DNA from: an uncultured Acidaminococcus sp.
Lineage (GTDB): Bacteria > Bacillota_C > Negativicutes > Acidaminococcales > Acidaminococcaceae
Direction of reading: 5' to 3'
DNA length: 28,798 nucleotides
NCBI GenBank assembly: GCA_900314165.1
Contig: OMUE01000217.1
Location: 1-28,798, forward strand
Part shown: piece by piece, positions 8,202 through 14,961 of the stretch
Layout: every line of letters begins with the position of its first letter
Position numbering within the stretch: position 1 is the first letter of the stretch
Position numbers and translations under genes: made by a program
The notes under the pieces: model-generated
Database searches by the model: none
What the model saw: the letters and a program-made list of their open reading frames with translations, nothing else
Told to the model about the DNA's origin: nothing

Positions 8202-8663
8202 ATGGACAGACCGGATTGGGATAGTTATTTCATGGAAATCGCCCACGTGGTGGCCAAGCGGTCTACGTGCCTGCGGCGCAAGGTAGGGGCCGTACTGGTC
8301 AAAGACCGGCAGATCCTGGCCACGGGCTATAACGGCACGCCGAAGGGCCTGCCTCATTGCGAAGAGGTGGGGTGCCTGCGGGAGAAGCTCCATGTGCCCA
8401 GCGGACAGAACCACGAGCTGTGCCGGGGCATCCATGCGGAACAGAATGCTGTCATCCAGGCAGCGGTCAACGGAGTGTCCACTTCGGGGGCTACGCTGTA
8501 TTGTACGCACCAACCCTGTGTGGTGTGCAGCAAGATCCTCATCAATGCCGGTATCCGGCGCATCGTCTACGCCCATCCCTATCCGGACAAACTGGCTCAG
8601 GAAATGCTGGCCAGCGACCACGGGATGGAATTGGTGGAGTTTAAAGAGAAGAAGGGACTGTGA
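8202..8663 (+). CDS. comEB: dCMP/cytidine deaminase, ComEB family
   Basis: The 153-residue zinc enzyme probably deaminates dCMP to dUMP for thymidylate synthesis. Zinc motifs are H78-A-E80 in [11 protein letters not shown] and P105-C-V-V-C109 in HQPCVVCSK. The [18 protein letters not shown] start and the inserted GCLRE-cysteine region before HELCRG are typical of deoxycytidylate deaminases, including ComEB. The ATG is one base after the upp stop with a weak GGTGGG ahead, so translation likely depends on coupling to upp. The last codons overlap the terminator at 8649-8686. ComEB is named for the Bacillus competence operon, but no competence genes are nearby, so a nucleotide-salvage role fits better. 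Confidence 0.93.
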   Translation: MDRPDWDSYFMEIAHVVAKRSTCLRRKVGAVLVKDRQILATGYNGTPKGLPHCEEVGCLREKLHVPSGQNHELCRGIHAEQNAVIQAAVNGVSTSGATLYCTHQPCVVCSKILINAGIRRIVYAHPYPDKLAQEMLASDHGMELVEFKEKKGL

Positions 8664-8686
8664 TTTCGCAGTCCCTTCTTTTCTTT
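8649..8686 (+). terminator. Intrinsic terminator of the prfA-upp-comEB run
   Basis: AAGAAGGGACTG (8649-8660) pairs perfectly with CAGTCCCTTCTT (8669-8680) around an 8-base loop, followed by TTCTTTT. The stem starts inside the last codons of the dCMP deaminase gene. Confidence 0.88.
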
Positions 8687-8689
8687 TAG

Positions 8690-8791
8690 AGGTCATTAGT
8701 CTTTTGCTGATAGTCTTTGGCCGAAGGAAGAAATTTGCCTGTGGCAAATTTCAACTACAGCTAATGACAAACGACAAAAGACTAATAGCCT
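8690..8791. repeat. TTAGTCN heptamer inverted element, copy A
   Basis: Left arm 8690-8721 reads as heptamers GGTCATT, AGTCTTT, TGCTGAT, AGTCTTT; right arm 8759-8791 reads GCTAATG, ACAAACG, ACAAAAG, ACTAATA, which is the reverse complement type. Between them lies a perfect 10-base stem GAAATTTGCC (8730-8739) with GGCAAATTTC (8743-8752). The core, read in reverse, is closely similar to that of copy E at 25114. It lies between converging genes, right after the comEB terminator. Confidence 0.85.
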
Positions 8792-8802
8792 CTTTTCATT
8801 TT

Positions 8803-9681
8803 TCAATTATTGCTCTTCGCTATATCCTTACACAAGAGATCCACATTCTCTGTATCATACTCGATCTGTTCGCTCCAGCGGCGCATGGCTTCTCTGGCAT
8901 CATGGGTCAGGGCTGTTTCCAGATAGATGTATTCCGTACTCTGCCGGGCATATTCTGCCAGGGTGAGCATACCGTAGGTATCAGCCTTGTCCAGCTGGCG
9001 ATAGAAGATATACTGGTACAGCCGGTCAAACAGATCTGCAGCATAAGTGGTTTTGTATTCCCGGGCCGTTTGTGTGATTTCCAGTACATGGGCGGACAGG
9101 TACGCCATCCGGTCCGTCCAGGCCTGGTCGATGGGTTCCGTAGCGGCCAGATCTGCCAGCAGCTGCCGGTAAGCCTGTTCCTCAGGCCGGGGAGAGAAAT
9201 GCAGATGTTCCTTCGGGATGGCCAGTCCCATGCCTTCCAACAGATTTTCAAATGACAGCGGGCTGCCCGTATCTTCATCGATAAACTGCAAGGGCCCCTG
9301 CAGTTTGGCCATAAGCTCACAGGTTTCCTCGCAGCACAGGCCTTCACCGCAGAGGATATAGTCATCCACGTAGGTGAAGAAGCGGGGATGGACGGTACAG
9401 ATGTCGCACAGGGCGTCTTCTCCCAGTTCTTTGATGATGGTGCACAGCCCCTGTTCGTCCAGCAGGTGGCAGAAGCCTTTGTCATTCAGCGTAAAATGCC
9501 AGGTGTCCCCTTCTTTTGCCATGGAATGGCGGATCTTTTCTCCCAGGGGTCCGGGCAGGGACTGGTAGTAGTCCGCCGTATCCTCGTCAATGTCGATTTC
9601 CCAGACCTGGCAGCACGTATGGGCGCAGCTGCCTGCTTTACAGTGAAAATCGTTGAAAAATTCCGGTAGGATTGATATCAT
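8803..9681 (-). CDS. Cysteine-rich FliB-like protein (putative lysine N-methylase family)
   Basis: The 292-residue protein resembles the family annotated as flagellin lysine-N-methylase (FliB), which overlaps the CxxxCC zinc/iron-sulfur YkgJ-like domain. Visible: C14, C19, C23-C24 in FHCKAGSCAHTCC; C71 and C80 in GFCHLLDEQGLC; C92 and C95 in LCDICTVHPR; and C111, C116, C117 in CGEGLCCEE, where many relatives have LSCPE. The C-terminal half is helical without obvious motif. No flagellin or other flagellar gene is near, so a flagellar role is doubtful; the cysteine pattern suggests a metal cluster. Start at 9681 has AAGGAG (plus 9688-9697, complement). It is transcribed alone and divergently from the radical SAM gene. 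Confidence 0.75.
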   Translation of the reverse strand: MISILPEFFNDFHCKAGSCAHTCCQVWEIDIDEDTADYYQSLPGPLGEKIRHSMAKEGDTWHFTLNDKGFCHLLDEQGLCTIIKELGEDALCDICTVHPRFFTYVDDYILCGEGLCCEETCELMAKLQGPLQFIDEDTGSPLSFENLLEGMGLAIPKEHLHFSPRPEEQAYRQLLADLAATEPIDQAWTDRMAYLSAHVLEITQTAREYKTTYAADLFDRLYQYIFYRQLDKADTYGMLTLAEYARQSTEYIYLETALTHDAREAMRRWSEQIEYDTENVDLLCKDIAKSNN

Positions 9682-9712
9682 AATTATCTACTCCTTGAAA
9701 ATCTACAATGCT

Positions 9713-9742
9713 ATTATACATCAAAGCAAATTTATATTGGAA
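9713..9742 (-). promoter_or_regulatory. Probable promoter of the FliB-like gene
   Basis: On the minus strand TATAAT (9718-9713) lies 18 bases after TTCCAA (9742-9737), a weak -35. The -35 occupies the same bases as that of the divergent promoter at 9737-9766, so the two may compete. Confidence 0.4.
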
Positions 9743-9766
9743 TGAAAAGTGAAGTTATGGTAAAAT
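9737..9766 (+). promoter_or_regulatory. Probable promoter of the radical SAM gene
   Basis: TTGGAA (9737-9742) and TAAAAT (9761-9766) are 18 bases apart, leaving a leader of about 58 bases before the ATG at 9831. Confidence 0.45.
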
Positions 9767-9830
9767 AGATTATTGAAGTGTGAAGGAACAGTTGGCAGGA
9801 GCCCGACTGGCAAAGGTTGAGGGGATTCGA

Positions 9831-10820
9831 ATGATTAAAAGAGTGAAAAACGCTATGGAATCTGCCGTGTATCCGTACAAAACCAGAAATGGCGGCGCTA
9901 CGGTGACCGTGTTCGTTCCGTATGACTGCAACAATAATTGCCCGTTCTGTGTGAATAAGGAAGAATACGCCGATACGACGGGCTTTTCCCTGGAAAAGAT
10001 CTGTAAGAGCATCGATATCATGAATGCCCTTACGCCCTATTGTGATTTCGTGTTTACGGGCGGGGAACCGCTGGCTAACCTGGACAGCCTGCAGAAGATG
10101 CTGGACCACCTGGATACCACCCATAAGGTCTATATCAACACCACGCTGCCCGTTTCCAAAACCCAGACGGAAGAAGAAGTGCTGGATTTCCTGGAAAGAA
10201 ACCGGAATAAGATTACGTGCATCAATATTTCCCGGCATATGCAGCACTATGTCCAGGAATCCAATGATGGACTGCTGGCTAAGCTGCCGGTGAAATTCCG
10301 CATCAACTGCGTGCTGTATAAGCATTATCCTGCGGACCAGCTCATTCCCTTTATGGAACGGTTCCGCAAAGTCCATGCTCCGTCCATCCAATTCCGTTTC
10401 GATTATACGGAAACGACGCCGGAGAACCTGTATGACCAGCCCCATGACAAGATCCTGCAGGATCTGAAACGTGTGGCCTCCTATATTGGCCTGGATGGCT
10501 GCCGGATGCGCTGCGGCTTCCATTTCAAGTATAAAGATCTGGAACTGGTCTACCACAAGACGCTGCCCTACAGCACAATCATTGAAAAAGATCCGAAAGA
10601 TGGCGTGACCTATGCCATCCTGTACGATATCCTCATCAAGCAGACCGGCCGCATTGACTCTGACTGGGATGGCACGGTCATGGATCTGGATAACTACAGG
10701 CAGGTGGTGTTTGAACCCTACGACCTGGTATGGCGGGAACGGGTGGCATCTGTAACGACTGTGGATGAAGAAGAGGATGAAGTGTACCATGAAGCTGCCT
10801 GCCCTGTGTCTGCTATCTGA
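9831..10820 (+). CDS. Radical SAM protein of unknown substrate
   Basis: The 329-residue protein has the radical SAM cluster motif C33-x3-C37-x2-C40 (DCNNNCPFC) that binds a 4Fe-4S cluster and S-adenosylmethionine, and the GGE SAM-binding motif at 77-79 (FTGGEPL). Later cysteines in GCRMRCGF and near the C-terminus (AACPVSAI) could bind an extra cluster, but no full SPASM pattern is visible. TGAGGGG (9818-9824), six bases ahead, favours the ATG at 9831; a GTG at 9780 in frame lacks a binding site. The dehydrogenase gene starts 49 bases after the stop, suggesting cotranscription. Reaction and substrate are unknown; an acidic stretch (EEEDE) precedes the C-terminus. Confidence 0.85.
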   Translation: MIKRVKNAMESAVYPYKTRNGGATVTVFVPYDCNNNCPFCVNKEEYADTTGFSLEKICKSIDIMNALTPYCDFVFTGGEPLANLDSLQKMLDHLDTTHKVYINTTLPVSKTQTEEEVLDFLERNRNKITCINISRHMQHYVQESNDGLLAKLPVKFRINCVLYKHYPADQLIPFMERFRKVHAPSIQFRFDYTETTPENLYDQPHDKILQDLKRVASYIGLDGCRMRCGFHFKYKDLELVYHKTLPYSTIIEKDPKDGVTYAILYDILIKQTGRIDSDWDGTVMDLDNYRQVVFEPYDLVWRERVASVTTVDEEEDEVYHEAACPVSAI

Positions 10821-10869
10821 GAAAACAGGACACTGCGCAGCAGACTACCAGTAAAAAGGAGAAGAGCAT

Positions 10870-11946
10870 ATGGATAAGCAGATTTACAAGATCGCTGTCG
10901 TCGCCGGGGACGGCATCGGCCCGGAAGTATTGGCAGAAGGGATCAAAGTGTTGGAAACTGCCGCAAAGCTGGATGGTTCTTTCCAATTTGATTTCACGTA
11001 TTTTCCCTGGGGTTGTGAATATTATCTGAAGACCGGTGAAATGCTGCCGAAAGACGGCATTGAAACCCTGAGCCATTTTGATGCCATCTATCTGGGTGCT
11101 GTGGGTTATCCCGGTGTGCCTGACCACATCTCTCTCCGGGATCTGCTGCTGCGCATCCGCCACGATTTCGATGAATACGTCAACCTGCGTCCTGTGAAGC
11201 TGCTGAAAGGGGCACCCTGCCCTCTGAAAGACGTGAAACGGGAAGACATCGACATGGTGTTTGTCCGGGAAAACAGTGAAGGGGAATATGCCGGCTCCGG
11301 TGCCTGGCTGTACAAAGATACGCCCCGGGAAACGGTCATTCAGAATGGTGTGTTCTCCCGCTTCGGCTGCGAACGGATCATCCGTTATGCTTATGAATTG
11401 GCAAAGAAGGAACATAAGACACTGACCAGCATCAGCAAGGGCAATGCCCTGAACTACTCCATGGTGTTCTGGGATCAGATCTTTAAAGAAGTGGGCAAGG
11501 AATATCCGGAAGTGGAGACCCACTCCTATCTGGTAGATGCGGCCAGCATGTTCATGGTGAAAGATCCGAAACGGTATCAGATCGTGGTCTGCTCCAACCT
11601 GTTCGGGGATATCCTGACGGACCTGGGCGCTGCCATCAGCGGCGGTCTGGGCCTGGCAGCAGGGGCTAACCTGAACCCGGAACGGAAATATCCGTCCATG
11701 TTTGAACCGATCCACGGCAGTGCTCCGGATATTGCCGGACAGGGCAAAGCCAATCCTCTGGCTTCCATCTGGTCCGCTTCGCAAATGCTGGACTTCTTCG
11801 GCCAAAAGAAGTGGGGCAGCCGCCTGATCGAAATCATCGAAGAGATGATGGTGGAAAAGAAAGTGCTGACTCCGGATATGGGTGGTACGGCCACGACGAA
11901 AGAAGTGGGCGACGAAGCCGTACGGAAATTGCAGGAAGAAAAGTAA
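10870..11946 (+). CDS. Tartrate/D-malate dehydrogenase family enzyme (isopropylmalate dehydrogenase superfamily)
   Basis: The 358-residue protein is a metal- and NAD-dependent beta-decarboxylating dehydrogenase. Superfamily marks are VVAGDGIGPEVLAEG at the start, FVRENSEGEYAG, SNLFGDILTDLGAAISGGLG and EPIHGSAPDIAGQGKANP. The segment YLGAVGYPGVPDHISLR with HDFDEYVNLRPV matches the TtuC/DmlA branch (tartrate dehydrogenase, D-malate dehydrogenase) better than LeuB, so conversion of D-malate to pyruvate plus CO2 is the likeliest reaction. No leuCD genes are nearby. AAAGGAG precedes the ATG by eight bases. Substrate choice between D-malate, tartrate and 3-isopropylmalate needs an assay; family confidence is high. 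Confidence 0.88.
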   Translation: MDKQIYKIAVVAGDGIGPEVLAEGIKVLETAAKLDGSFQFDFTYFPWGCEYYLKTGEMLPKDGIETLSHFDAIYLGAVGYPGVPDHISLRDLLLRIRHDFDEYVNLRPVKLLKGAPCPLKDVKREDIDMVFVRENSEGEYAGSGAWLYKDTPRETVIQNGVFSRFGCERIIRYAYELAKKEHKTLTSISKGNALNYSMVFWDQIFKEVGKEYPEVETHSYLVDAASMFMVKDPKRYQIVVCSNLFGDILTDLGAAISGGLGLAAGANLNPERKYPSMFEPIHGSAPDIAGQGKANPLASIWSASQMLDFFGQKKWGSRLIEIIEEMMVEKKVLTPDMGGTATTKEVGDEAVRKLQEEK

Positions 11947-11964
11947 GAACGGGAATATAACAGG

Positions 11965-11997
11965 CGGAGACTAGGATACGTATTCTAGTCTCCGTTT
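11965..11997 (+). terminator. Hairpin between dehydrogenase and chorismate mutase genes
   Basis: CGGAGACTAGGA (11965-11976) pairs with TTCTAGTCTCCG (11983-11994) except near the loop, followed only by TTTGTGG. It may be a weak terminator or attenuator for the dehydrogenase transcript; the downstream gene has its own strong ribosome binding site. Confidence 0.5.
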
Positions 11998-12021
11998 GTG
12001 GTCCTAAGGAGGTTGTCTTCG

Positions 12022-12588
12022 ATGACATTGCAGGAAGTGCGGGCAAAGATCGATGCGATCGATCCGAAGATCCGGGAACTGCTCATGGAGCGGCTGGATT
12101 GTTCTTTAGAAGTGGCCAAGACGAAGCAGGCCGCAGGAGAAACGAATATTTACCGGGCGGACCGGGAACAGGCCATCCTGGAACGGCTGGGACAGGGGAT
12201 ACCGGAAGACCGGAAACCGGAATATCTGGCTGTGGTGCGGAAAATCATGGAGACCAGCCGCATGTACCAATATGGCTTGTTGTTTGACTGGAATCCGGAG
12301 CTCTTTGCCCAACTGGCTAAGGACATAGAGATCAGACCGGGAGGCCGCCGGGTAACCGTCCGTCTGACACGGCCGGACCGGCCCAATGCCATGAGCAGCA
12401 TCCTGAACATGGTGGGGGATTATGGCTATAATATGCAATACATGGAACTGCTGAGCTTCAACAGGCCGGAAGGAACGGTTACATTCGATCTGACCATCCT
12501 GGGGGATTTATCCCATACCTCTATGCAGAAATTGATGTTCCAATTATCGAAAGAAAGCCAGAACTTTAAAATCTTGAAGAACGAGTAA
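12022..12588 (+). CDS. Chorismate mutase (AroQ) with C-terminal ACT-like domain
   Basis: Residues 1 to about 85 form an all-helical AroQ chorismate mutase (chorismate to prephenate): VRAKIDAIDPKIRELLMERL, then AKTKQAAG and the DREQAILERL helix. Residues from about 105 to 188 look like an ACT-type regulatory fold: VTVRLTRPDRPNAMSSILNMV followed by GTVTFDLTI and a closing helix. In the bifunctional P-protein a prephenate dehydratase domain lies between CM and ACT; here it is absent (188 residues in all, not about 380). AAGGAGG at 12006-12012 fixes the ATG. No other aromatic biosynthesis gene is in the window. Mutase call is firm; ACT assignment and feedback by phenylalanine or tyrosine are inference. 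Confidence 0.82.
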   Translation: MTLQEVRAKIDAIDPKIRELLMERLDCSLEVAKTKQAAGETNIYRADREQAILERLGQGIPEDRKPEYLAVVRKIMETSRMYQYGLLFDWNPELFAQLAKDIEIRPGGRRVTVRLTRPDRPNAMSSILNMVGDYGYNMQYMELLSFNRPEGTVTFDLTILGDLSHTSMQKLMFQLSKESQNFKILKNE

Positions 12589-12600
12589 AAAGGGAGAATT

Positions 12601-12978
12601 ATGGATTTTTATATTTTGCTAGCAATGTTATCCGTTGTCTCAATCGCCATGGCCTTCATCGCCGTTGGCATCAGCGTACACTTTTTTGGCATGGTGGGGA
12701 CGAAGGCCAAAGTGGCCCAGTTCGTCATCGTGGCCCTGTCCGTCTGCGGCTGGGATTTCCTCGTGCTGATTTCTGGAGGCAATACCCGCCTTGTGCTGGC
12801 GGCAATCCCCCTGTTTGCCCTGGCCATCCTGCTCACGTATTCCCGCTCCAAACATGATGATTCCCCGGAACCCCATGAGCTTATCCATCGTAAGGTCAGC
12901 GTGAAATCCCAAAGGGCGGCCGAAAAGAGGAAACGGCGGGAAGAAGCCAGACAGTCGGCCCATAAGGCTCTTAAATAG
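12601..12978 (+). CDS. Small membrane protein with basic tail, unknown function
   Basis: The 125-residue product has three hydrophobic segments (about 4-31, 39-58 and 63-80) and then a long, highly charged cytoplasmic tail rich in Lys and Arg (RAAEKRKRREEAR, about 107-119). AAAGGGAG eight or so bases ahead supports the ATG; it starts 12 bases after the chorismate mutase gene and is probably cotranscribed. I do not recognise the family. The codon use resembles neighbouring genes and the reading frame is compact, so it is likely real. Confidence 0.7.
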   Translation: MDFYILLAMLSVVSIAMAFIAVGISVHFFGMVGTKAKVAQFVIVALSVCGWDFLVLISGGNTRLVLAAIPLFALAILLTYSRSKHDDSPEPHELIHRKVSVKSQRAAEKRKRREEARQSAHKALK

Positions 12979-13056
12979 AAACAGGCAGGAAAATAAAGGA
13001 TTTTTACCCGGGATCAGCGAATACTATAGTAACGGGAAGAATAAGGAGGGATGAAG

Positions 13057-13494
13057 ATGTTCCAAAAGATCTTAGTACCCATTGATGGTTCGGAGACAGC
13101 GTGGAATGCGTTGGAGGCAGCCCGCAGCCTGGCGGAAAAGTTCCAGGGTGAACTGGTGGTCCTGACCGTGGCAGTCCCTTATGACAATATCAGCCTGCTG
13201 CAGGTGGCAATCGACCAGTCCGTCATGAAACGGAATAATGAGGAGCTGGAAAAGGCGGGACAGGGCATCCTGGATGAGGCTAAGAATCGGTTAGCTGCTT
13301 TTAAGGGCAAGGCTTCTTATGTAGAAGAAACCGGTAACCCGGCAGAAATCATCCTGGCTAAGGAAAAGGAAACCGGGGTGGATTCCATCGTCATCGGCAG
13401 CCGGGGCCTCAGTGGCATAGAAGAATTCCTGCTGGGCAGCGTCAGCTCCAAGGTTTCCCAATATGCCAAAGTGCCGGTGTTTGTGATTAAATAA
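13057..13494 (+). CDS. Universal stress protein, UspA family, paralogue 1
   Basis: The 145-residue protein has the UspA alpha/beta fold: ILVPIDGSETAWNALE at the N-terminus and the ATP-binding motif GSRGLSGIEEFLLGSVSS (G-x2-G-x9-G-S/T) near the C-terminus. UspA proteins bind ATP and support survival under stress; the exact role is unknown. AAGGAGG at 13043-13049 is too close to the ATG at 13051 and ideally placed for the ATG at 13057; the paralogues also begin MFEKILVP/MIKKILVP, so 13057 is chosen. It is the first of three tandem usp genes, followed by a terminator, so it can be expressed separately from the other two. Confidence 0.92.
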   Translation: MFQKILVPIDGSETAWNALEAARSLAEKFQGELVVLTVAVPYDNISLLQVAIDQSVMKRNNEELEKAGQGILDEAKNRLAAFKGKASYVEETGNPAEIILAKEKETGVDSIVIGSRGLSGIEEFLLGSVSSKVSQYAKVPVFVIK

Positions 13495-13501
13495 ATTTAT
13501 C

Positions 13502-13650
13502 TGTCTTTAGTCATTGATCATTAGTCTTTAGCGAATGAAGGAAACGGTATACCTCTGAATCCGGTAAACCGTTTCCTTATTATTTATTGAAAATTTACTC
13601 CGGTAAATTTTAACCATTGGCAAAAGACAAAAGACCAATTGCTAAAGATC
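13502..13650. repeat. TTAGTCN heptamer inverted element, copy B
   Basis: Left arm 13502-13532 reads TGTCTTT, AGTCATT, GATCATT, AGTCTTT, AGC; right arm 13619-13650 reads GGCAAAAG, ACAAAAG, ACCAATT, GCTAAAG. A terminator hairpin (13538-13578) and an AT-rich core hairpin AAAATTTAC/GTAAATTTT (about 13590-13611) lie between. The core plus CCATTGG matches copies C and E. It fills most of the gap between usp 1 and usp 2. Confidence 0.82.
13538..13586 (+). terminator. Intrinsic terminator after usp 1, inside repeat copy B
   Basis: AAGGAAACGGT (13538-13548) pairs with ACCGTTTCCTT (13568-13578), followed by ATTATTTATT. The loop is 19 bases and contains a partial secondary stem. Confidence 0.7.
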
Positions 13651-13724
13651 CGTTAAGATTAAAAAACGATAAAAAATTTGAAAATTTTGCCTTTTTTAGC
13701 AGGGATTTTTTAAGCTATGTAGAA

Positions 13725-13730
13725 TATAAT
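13725..13730 (+). promoter_or_regulatory. -10 box ahead of usp 2
   Basis: A perfect TATAAT lies 45 bases before the usp 2 start in a very AT-rich stretch. No good -35 hexamer stands 16-18 bases upstream, so the promoter may need an activator or another sigma factor. Confidence 0.35.
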
Positions 13731-13775
13731 CAATGAAGGAAAAGGATGGAGACAGCCATTGAGGAGGTGGGTTGT

Positions 13776-14213
13776 ATGTTTGAGAAAATCCTGGTTCCGG
13801 TTGATGGTTCTGAAACGTCTTGGCGGGCTCTGCAGGAAGCCAAAGAATTGGCAACAGCCTTTAAGGGCGAGCTGTATGTAGTCAATGTCATCCAGCCCTA
13901 TAATAATTCAGCAATGCTGATTGTGCCTCTGGATCAGGCAACGATCAGCCAGGGCAATGCGGAATTGGCAAAGATCGGCGGCAGCGTGCTGCAGACAGCA
14001 AAAAACAAATTGAAGGATTTTACAGGTAAAAAGGATTTTGACCTGGAAGTTGGTCATCCTTCTGAACGGATCCTGGCAATCTGTAAAGAAAAACAATGTA
14101 CGGCTATCGTGATCGGAAGCCGGGGCCTTAGCGGTATTGCGGAATTCTTCCTGGGCAGTGTCAGCTCCAAGGTTTCCCAATATGCGGATGTACCGGTGTT
14201 AATTGTAAAATAA
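13776..14213 (+). CDS. Universal stress protein, UspA family, paralogue 2
   Basis: This 145-residue UspA protein begins MFEKILVPVDGSETS and ends with GSRGLSGIAEFFLGSVSS and KVSQYADVPVLIVK, retaining the ATP-binding G-x2-G-x9-G-S pattern. It is the closest relative of paralogue 1; the last coding stretch (GGCAGTGTCAGCTCCAAGG onward) is nearly identical at DNA level, pointing to a recent duplication or gene conversion. GAGGAGGTGG at 13761-13770 sets the ATG at 13776. Usp 3 starts 30 bases after its stop, so the two are probably cotranscribed. Confidence 0.92.
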   Translation: MFEKILVPVDGSETSWRALQEAKELATAFKGELYVVNVIQPYNNSAMLIVPLDQATISQGNAELAKIGGSVLQTAKNKLKDFTGKKDFDLEVGHPSERILAICKEKQCTAIVIGSRGLSGIAEFFLGSVSSKVSQYADVPVLIVK

Positions 14214-14243
14214 AGAAGAACTGGCGTAAGGAGGGTGGCTTGT

Positions 14244-14672
14244 ATGATTAAGAAGATCCTGGTTCCTGTGGACGGTTCCAGCACGGCTCTGAGGGCTTTG
14301 GAATTTGCCATGGAAGTGGCACGCAACGTAGACGCAGAAATCATCGTTATGAATATTGATATTCCTTATGATCTAAGCCGGATCAAACCGAAACTGAAGG
14401 ATGCCGATGGAAAGGATATAGAATCTAAGAAGCTGAGCCCTCTGGAAGAAGCCAAACGGGCTGTGGAAAAAGCAGGCTTTGCAAAGATCAGCTATAAGAA
14501 GATGGTGGATATCGATCCGGCAGAGCGCATTGTATCTGAGGCAGAAAAGAGTGCCGTAGACCTGATCATCATGGGGAACCGTGGCATGGGTGTCCTGGCC
14601 GGGTTCTTCCTGGGCAGCGTCAGCACGAAGGTTTCCCAGACGGCGCATTGCCCGGTAACCATCGTAAAATAG
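14244..14672 (+). CDS. Universal stress protein, UspA family, paralogue 3
   Basis: The 142-residue product starts MIKKILVPVDGSSTALRAL and carries MGNRGMGVLAGFFLGSVSTKV, again the ATP-binding UspA pattern. It is more divergent than the first two, with a charged middle segment (KPKLKDADGKDIESKK) not found in them, while the DNA around GGCAGCGTCAGC-ACGAAGGTTTCCCA remains close. AAGGAGGG at 14228-14235 fixes the ATG at 14244. A strong terminator follows at 14696-14742. Confidence 0.92.
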   Translation: MIKKILVPVDGSSTALRALEFAMEVARNVDAEIIVMNIDIPYDLSRIKPKLKDADGKDIESKKLSPLEEAKRAVEKAGFAKISYKKMVDIDPAERIVSEAEKSAVDLIIMGNRGMGVLAGFFLGSVSTKVSQTAHCPVTIVK

Positions 14673-14695
14673 CATCCGACGAAAACGCATATAGT

Positions 14696-14742
14696 AAGAA
14701 AGAGGCTGTGAAAAAATTCACAGCCTCTTTCTTTTTTCCTTT
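14696..14742 (+). terminator. Strong intrinsic terminator of the usp 2-usp 3 unit
   Basis: A 17-base perfect stem, AAGAAAGAGGCTGTGAA (14696-14712) with its complement at 14717-14733, has an AAAA loop and is followed by TTTTCCTTTTT. Confidence 0.93.
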
Positions 14743-14750
14743 TTGTCGTA

Positions 14751-14961
14751 CCAGTACAACAGACCACAAATAACTTTCATATTAAACACCTACACTAAAA
14801 TTCGCAACCGTAGGGGCGCATCGTAAGATGCGCCCACCAAGGATTCCTGATAAGAATATGCTTTAGTGGGCTTATCTTACGATAAGCCCCTACGGGTCAT
14901 ATCGGAATTTGATGTACATATTAAGTTATAAGTGAAAGTTAATTATAGTTTTCTATACTAG
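14751..14961. mobile_element. MITE-like palindromic element, copy 2
   Basis: The left end contains CACAAATAACTTTCATATT, identical to copy 1 over this stretch; the right end on the other strand reads CTAGTATAGAAAACTATAAT, matching the start of copy 3. CCGTAGGGG (14808-14816) pairs with CCCCTACGG (14887-14895). Nested hairpins are GGGCGCATC-GTAA-GATGCGCCC (14814-14835) and GGGCTTATC-TTAC-GATAAGCCC (14868-14889). Stem bases differ from copy 1 but pairing is kept. The right end overlaps the stop codon of the antiporter gene. It lies between the converging usp 3 and nhaC genes. Confidence 0.82.

Noticed and set aside
6368..8203. Long minus-strand open frame opposite glyA and upp
   Set aside because: Antisense shadow of two well-supported genes; composition is biased as expected for a complement of GC-rich codons and no family is recognisable.
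9780..9830. GTG start for the radical SAM gene
   Set aside because: No binding site ahead; the ATG at 9831 has one at good spacing and the family core begins soon after.
11965..11997. T-box or riboswitch in front of the chorismate mutase gene
   Set aside because: The gap is only 75 bases and holds a single hairpin; no T-box sequence or aptamer-like conserved core is visible.
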